A program made the position numbers and the translations under genes. Under the pieces are notes generated by a model. It did not search any database, was not told the DNA's origin, and saw only the letters and a program-made list of their open reading frames with translations. A stretch of 17,863 bases of DNA from Bifidobacteriaceae bacterium (GTDB taxonomy: Bacteria > Actinomycetota > Actinomycetes > Actinomycetales > WQXJ01), in NCBI GenBank assembly GCA_031278675.1, contig JAITJY010000267.1, positions 1 through 17,863 on the forward strand, in the 5' to 3' direction. Below are positions 14,871 to 17,863 of this stretch, in pieces (position 1 is the first letter of the stretch; each line of letters begins with the position of its first letter).

Positions 14871-14990
14871 AAGGCTAAGCTCAAGCCCAAGCCCAGGCGC
14901 GGCAGCGGCCTTCAGTAGATGATGACAACCTCAAACACCGAAACCAACCAGCCACCGCCGTCAAGGCGGGCGCACCAGGAAGGCGCGGCC

Positions 14991-16358
14991 TTGTCCACAC
15001 CAACGAACTCTCCTCGTATCGCTATCATCGGCGCCGGCCCGGCCGGACTCTATGCGGCGGACATCCTCGCCGGACGGCTCCCGGACGCGGCGATCGATGT
15101 GCTAGAGGCGCTGCCCTCCCCGTTTGGGCTGATCCGCTATGGGGTGGCACCGGATCACCCCAGGATCAAGTCGATTGTCGATTCGTTGCATGACATCTTG
15201 GACTGCGGTGACATCCACTTCTACGGCAACATTGTGGTGGGCCGCGACATCGCGCTGAGCGAATTGCAGAGCTACTACGACGTGATTGTGCTGGCCACGG
15301 GCGCGGTGGAGGATGCGCCGCTGGATCTACCGGGGATTGATTTGCGCGGCTCGTTCGGCGGCGCCGAGTTTGTCGCGTGGTATGACTCCCATCCGTGGTA
15401 TCCGCAGGACTGGACGTTGGATGCTGAGGCGGTGGGCGTCATCGGGCTGGGGAACGTAGCGCTGGACATTGTGCGGGTGTTGGCGCGGCGCCCGGAGGAC
15501 TTGGCGCGCACGGACATCCCGCCGCACGTGTTAGCTGCGTTCCAGGCATCACCGCTGAAAGACATACACGTGTTCGGCCGTCGTGGCCCGGCGAGCGTCA
15601 AGTTTTCGCCACTGGAGTTGCGGGAGTTGGGCCAACTCCCCGGCGTCCAGATGCTCTTAGAGGATGACGACTTTCAGTTCACCGACGCGGACCGCGCGCA
15701 AATGGCGGCGAACGGGCGGCTGCGTCAGGCGGTCAAGACGCTCGAGCAGTGGCGCAAGGGTCCCTCGAGCCCCGGCGAGAAGCGTATTCACCTGCACTTT
15801 TACTGGCGGCCGGAACGGCTTGAAGGGACGGAGGCGGTCAGCGGCCTGACGCTGCGGCGGACCGCGCCGGACGGGCAGGGCGGGATTGTCGATACGCCGG
15901 TCACGAAGACGTTCCCGGTGGCGGCGGTCTACCGTGCGGTCGGCTATTTTGGTTCGCCGCTGCCGGGGGTGCCGTTCGATGCGGCGCGCGGCGTGGTGCG
16001 GAACGCTGGTGGCAGAATAGTGGACGATGCCGACCGGCCAGTTCCCGGCATCTATGCCACAGGGTGGATCAAGCGTGGGCCGGTTGGTTTGATCGGCTCG
16101 ACCAAGTCTGATGCGCTCGAGACGGTGGGTCACATCGTGGATGATTTGCCGGACTTGGCGCGGGCGCCGCACCGGTCAACGGATGGGCTGATCGCTGCGT
16201 TGGAGCAGCGTGGCCTGCCTGTGGTGCGGTGGGACGGGTGGTTGGCGATCGACGCGGCCGAGCGGGCTTTGGGCGCTGCGCAGGGGCGTGCCCGGGCCAA
16301 GTTGGCGACTGGTGAAGCCATGATCGAGGCTGCGCACTCTGCGCGTAAACAACTCTAA
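14991..16358 (+). CDS. fprA: FprA-type ferredoxin/adrenodoxin-like NADP+ reductase (FAD-dependent)
   Basis: This flavoenzyme moves electrons between NADPH and ferredoxin-type proteins. The TTG at 14991 is preferred over the ATG at 14919: AGGAAGG (14977-14983) lies seven bases before it, the product is then 455 residues (close to mycobacterial FprA as I recall it), and the first 24 residues of the longer form are polar and unlike the family. It has GAGPAG (14-19) for FAD, PFGLIRYGVAPDHPRIKS, the NADP-site GLGNVA (152-157), GRRGP (196-200), and the C-terminal FAD segment GWIKRGPVGLIGSTKSDA (358-375). The second basic residue after the NADP fold (RR in GRRGP) agrees with NADPH use. It stands alone on its strand, followed by the NlpC/P60 gene after about 310 bp. 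Its natural ferredoxin partner is not in the window. Confidence 0.93.
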   Translation: MSTPTNSPRIAIIGAGPAGLYAADILAGRLPDAAIDVLEALPSPFGLIRYGVAPDHPRIKSIVDSLHDILDCGDIHFYGNIVVGRDIALSELQSYYDVIVLATGAVEDAPLDLPGIDLRGSFGGAEFVAWYDSHPWYPQDWTLDAEAVGVIGLGNVALDIVRVLARRPEDLARTDIPPHVLAAFQASPLKDIHVFGRRGPASVKFSPLELRELGQLPGVQMLLEDDDFQFTDADRAQMAANGRLRQAVKTLEQWRKGPSSPGEKRIHLHFYWRPERLEGTEAVSGLTLRRTAPDGQGGIVDTPVTKTFPVAAVYRAVGYFGSPLPGVPFDAARGVVRNAGGRIVDDADRPVPGIYATGWIKRGPVGLIGSTKSDALETVGHIVDDLPDLARAPHRSTDGLIAALEQRGLPVVRWDGWLAIDAAERALGAAQGRARAKLATGEAMIEAAHSARKQL

Positions 16359-16423
16359 AACAGTCTTGACCTTGATATTCACGAGTTCTCCACAAACCTC
16401 TCACCGCATATCGTTATCTGGGC

Positions 16424-16453
16424 GTGACATTTGTGGTCCAGTCTCGGTAGGGT
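16424..16453 (+). promoter_or_regulatory. Candidate promoter of the NlpC/P60 gene
   Basis: GTGACA (16424-16429) and TAGGGT (16448-16453) are separated by 18 bases, a good fit to housekeeping actinobacterial -35 and -10 elements. A start near 16460 would place the whole riboswitch inside the leader. A TTGACC at 16366-16371 has no matching -10 and is less likely. Confidence 0.5.
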
Positions 16454-16505
16454 GGTTGTTGCCCCAGGGAACCCTCCTTCCGGGGACGTGGACCGGCAAC
16501 CGAAT

Positions 16506-16652
16506 CCTGCCGCCGAACCGCGCACACAAACTTAGGCAGGAGCGGAGGAACCACAATCCGGCGGCGTAGCCGCCTTGGGGTGAAGCTTGATTCGCAGTTG
16601 AGGATCAAGCCGGGCAGATCTCCCGCCCGAACCCGACAGCTCACTCCGCAGG
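16506..16652 (+). promoter_or_regulatory. ydaO-type riboswitch (c-di-AMP sensing)
   Basis: The leader shows the conserved blocks of the ydaO/yuaA RNA in order: GCCGAACC (16512-16519), GAGGAACCAC (16545-16554), GGGGTGAAGC (16577-16586), and GCCCGAACCCGACAGCTCAC (16625-16644). Between them are variable hairpins GGCGGC-GTA-GCCGCC (16560-16574) and GCTTGAT...ATCAAGC (16585-16610), and a GGGC/GCCC stem (16612-16628). CCTGC (16506-16510) can pair with GCAGG (16648-16652) to close the element. The family binds cyclic di-AMP and, in actinomycetes, often sits ahead of NlpC/P60 or Rpf cell-wall hydrolase genes, exactly as here. The mapped end is only four bases before the ribosome site AGGAG (16658-16662), so control by hiding that site or by early termination is plausible. 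An extra outer stem GTTGCC/GGCAAC (16458-16463, 16495-16500) precedes it. Confidence 0.88.
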
Positions 16653-16670
16653 TTATGAGGAGAGCAAGAC

Positions 16671-17633
16671 GTGCCCACAGGTGCTTACCCCGCCCGCCAT
16701 CGTGCGGGCGGGCCTACTTTGACTTCGCCCACCTTCCTATCTCACCAAGCAGCCGGCAAGAGGACGCTGGCCGTGGCAGCGGCCAGCGGACTTGTGCTGG
16801 CTGGCGTGTCGCCGGCGTTCGGCTCGGCCACAGCGGCAAGCACGGCGGCTGGCGCGTCATCGGCGTTCGGGCCAGCCACAGCGGCCGGCGAGGCGGCTGG
16901 TGGACGTGTGCTGGCTGGCGCGTCATCGGCGTTCGGGCCGGCCACAGCGGCCGGCGAGGCGGCTGGTGGCCGTGTGCTGACTGGCGCGTCATCGGCGTTC
17001 GGGTCTGCTGCGGTGGATGCTGCTACGGCGGCTGGTAGACGTGTGCTGGCTGGCGCATCGCCGGCGTTTGGGGCGGCTACGGCGGCTGGCGGGATGTCAA
17101 GCTTGACGGCTAGCGCGCGGGCCACCATTGGATCTGTTTCGCTGGCGTCCGTGCCAGAGGATGCGACTTGGGATTTGGCGGTTCCGACGGTCTCTGTCAC
17201 CAAGCCGAAGCCTAAGCCGAAGCCGACGCCGGTGGCGCAGCCGTCCACTAGTTCGTCGCTGACGCAGCGCGCGGCCCAGGCGACTGCGAATATTCCGCCG
17301 TCGGTCGATGGCAATGTGATACTTGAGATCGCGGCGCAATATGTCGGCGTGCCGTATGTGTATGGCGGCTCGAGCCCTTCGGGCTTCGACTGTTCTGGTT
17401 TCACGCAGTATGTGTATGCGGCGGCCGGGATCAACATCCCGCGGACGGATTCGCAGCAGAAGAGTGCTGGCACCATCATTTCTGCGGCGGATGCTCTGCC
17501 TGGGGACATTGTCTGGTTCCCCGGCCACGTCGGGATCTATGCCGGCGGCAACCTCATGGTGGACTCACCCCACACCGGCGAGGTGGTCCAGTTCCGCGAG
17601 ATGTACCGCACCCCAACGTTCATCAGGTTCTAG
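16671..17633 (+). CDS. Secreted NlpC/P60 family peptidoglycan endopeptidase
   Basis: The 320-residue product is predicted to cut peptide stems of the cell wall. The GTG start lies eight bases after AGGAG (16658-16662). A signal peptide follows a polar leader of about 30 residues: KRTLAVAAASGLVLAGVSPAFGSATA (given as positions 30-55; basic K30-R31, hydrophobic core, small-residue cleavage sites). Residues 42-141 are degenerate repeats, 178-187 are a Lys-Pro linker, and 215-320 form the NlpC/P60 domain with YVYGGSSPSGFDCSGFTQY. The likely catalytic residues are C241, H286 (GHVGIYAG) and H301. There is no LysM, SH3 or coiled coil. It is controlled by the riboswitch directly upstream. Which bond it cleaves cannot be told. 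Confidence 0.92.
   Translation: MPTGAYPARHRAGGPTLTSPTFLSHQAAGKRTLAVAAASGLVLAGVSPAFGSATAASTAAGASSAFGPATAAGEAAGGRVLAGASSAFGPATAAGEAAGGRVLTGASSAFGSAAVDAATAAGRRVLAGASPAFGAATAAGGMSSLTASARATIGSVSLASVPEDATWDLAVPTVSVTKPKPKPKPTPVAQPSTSSSLTQRAAQATANIPPSVDGNVILEIAAQYVGVPYVYGGSSPSGFDCSGFTQYVYAAAGINIPRTDSQQKSAGTIISAADALPGDIVWFPGHVGIYAGGNLMVDSPHTGEVVQFREMYRTPTFIRF
16794..17093 (+). repeat. Minisatellite inside the NlpC/P60 gene, derived from the signal-peptide segment
   Basis: Five units of 54-69 bp encode variants of VLAGASSAFGPATAAGEAAGGR. Residues are 42-56 (original, VLAGVSPAFGSATAA), 59-79, 80-101 (exactly 66 bp), 102-124 and 125-141. Bases around GCGTCATCGGCGTTCGGG are almost identical in the middle copies. 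The first unit is the end of the signal peptide core plus its cleavage zone, so the others look like tandem duplicates of it. Confidence 0.85.
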
Positions 17634-17642
17634 CAGAACCTG

Positions 17643-17674
17643 CCCCCGGGCCCACCGGCCCCCGGGCCCACCGG
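17643..17674. terminator. GC-rich repeat downstream of the NlpC/P60 gene, possible terminator
   Basis: CCCCCGGGCCCACCGG occurs twice head to tail (17643-17658, 17659-17674), starting 10 bases after the stop. The CCCGGG and GGGCCC palindromes allow strong pairing between copies. No T-run follows, so termination is only a possibility. Confidence 0.35.
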
Positions 17675-17794
17675 CCCCCCGTCCCCGGCGGACTCCCCGC
17701 TCCCTGCCCCGATCTTTCCCTGCCTGGGCCTACCGGCCCCACCCGCCCAGGGCCTTGAGCAAAGTCGGCCCGCGCCTGGCGCTGTCTGCGGCGT
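17675..17794. other. Downstream C-rich intergenic stretch
   Basis: C-rich sequence continues without a frame that has a ribosome site, and no recognisable RNA gene. No coding or regulatory feature is called here beyond the flanking repeats. Confidence 0.4.
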
Positions 17795-17847
17795 CGAGTG
17801 TTTCAATTTATCTCCTTTCCGGTGGCGAGTGTTTCAATTTATCTCCT
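17795..17847. repeat. Two direct copies of a 22-bp AT-rich repeat
   Basis: The 22-bp sequence containing GAGTGTTTCAATTTATCTCC is present at 17795-17816 and again at 17826-17847, identical in both, separated by nine bases (period 31). It is strikingly AT-rich within GC-rich surroundings. No third copy fits in the last 16 bases. Spacing of nine bases is too short for CRISPR spacers. It may be an operator pair or the edge of a longer array or mobile element that continues past the window. Confidence 0.8.
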
Positions 17848-17863
17848 GCCCAACCAAGCCCAA

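Larger units (their letters stand above)
14541..14990. other. Divergent intergenic region between the Rv3235-family gene and fprA
   Basis: About 450 bp separate the two chosen starts. Apart from the palindromes, hairpins and small ORF listed separately, I see no long protein-coding frame with a ribosome site. An in-frame extension of fprA from ATG at 14919 is possible but lacks a ribosome site. A 39-codon frame from ATG at 14799 ending in the TAG at 14916-14918 (Lys/Pro-rich end) also lacks one. Promoters for both genes should lie here, but none was clear enough to call. Confidence 0.6.

Noticed and set aside
17795..17847. CRISPR array at the window end
   Set aside because: Only two repeats of 22 bp are seen and the gap is nine bases, far shorter than any CRISPR spacer; no cas gene is near.

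Overview
The window is high-GC DNA from an actinomycete-type bacterium (Actinomycetota). The order cannot be fixed from the sequence alone. The evidence for the phylum is a proton-pumping NADH:quinone oxidoreductase (complex I) operon followed by a long-chain polyprenyl diphosphate synthase, an FprA-type ferredoxin/adrenodoxin-type reductase, a small Rv3235-family protein, and a ydaO-type (c-di-AMP) riboswitch ahead of a secreted NlpC/P60 protein. GTG starts and four-base start/stop overlaps are frequent.

Region 1 (1-12738) holds the end of nuoE and then complete nuoF, G, H, I, J, K, L, M and N, all on the + strand. Most neighbours overlap by ATGA or GTGA, so this is one translationally coupled operon. 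NuoE/F/G form the NADH-oxidising arm, NuoI passes electrons on towards the quinone site, and NuoH/J/K/L/M/N form the membrane proton-pumping arm. Two things are unusual. NuoG has lost the ligands of the optional N7 [4Fe-4S] cluster. NuoH, NuoJ and NuoM each carry a long low-complexity C-terminal tail built from tandem DNA repeats, and the visible end of NuoE is also Ala/Pro/Gly-rich.

Region 2 (12794-13813) is a polyprenyl diphosphate synthase gene 55 bp after nuoN. It probably makes the side chain of menaquinone, the likely acceptor of complex I electrons.

Region 3 (13811-14183) lies between convergent genes. It contains three tandem copies of a unit of about 103 bp, each with a GC-rich hairpin. 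The third copy has a different stem sequence but keeps the hairpin.

Region 4 (14184-14990) holds an Rv3235-family gene on the - strand and a divergent intergenic stretch of about 450 bp. The intergenic stretch is crowded with inverted repeats and may hold a structured RNA or a set of operators.

Region 5 (14991-16358) is fprA, best started at a TTG codon.

Region 6 (16359-17863) has a likely promoter, a ydaO-type riboswitch, and a secreted NlpC/P60 cell-wall hydrolase whose N-terminal half is a minisatellite apparently derived from its own signal-peptide segment. After it come GC-rich repeats and, at the window edge, two copies of an AT-rich 22-bp repeat spaced 31 bp apart.

No insertion sequence, prophage, tRNA, rRNA or CRISPR array was found. 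The most unusual material is the 103-bp repeat cluster, the structured divergent intergenic region, the repeat-derived protein tails and the edge repeat pair. No complete new multi-gene system is visible.
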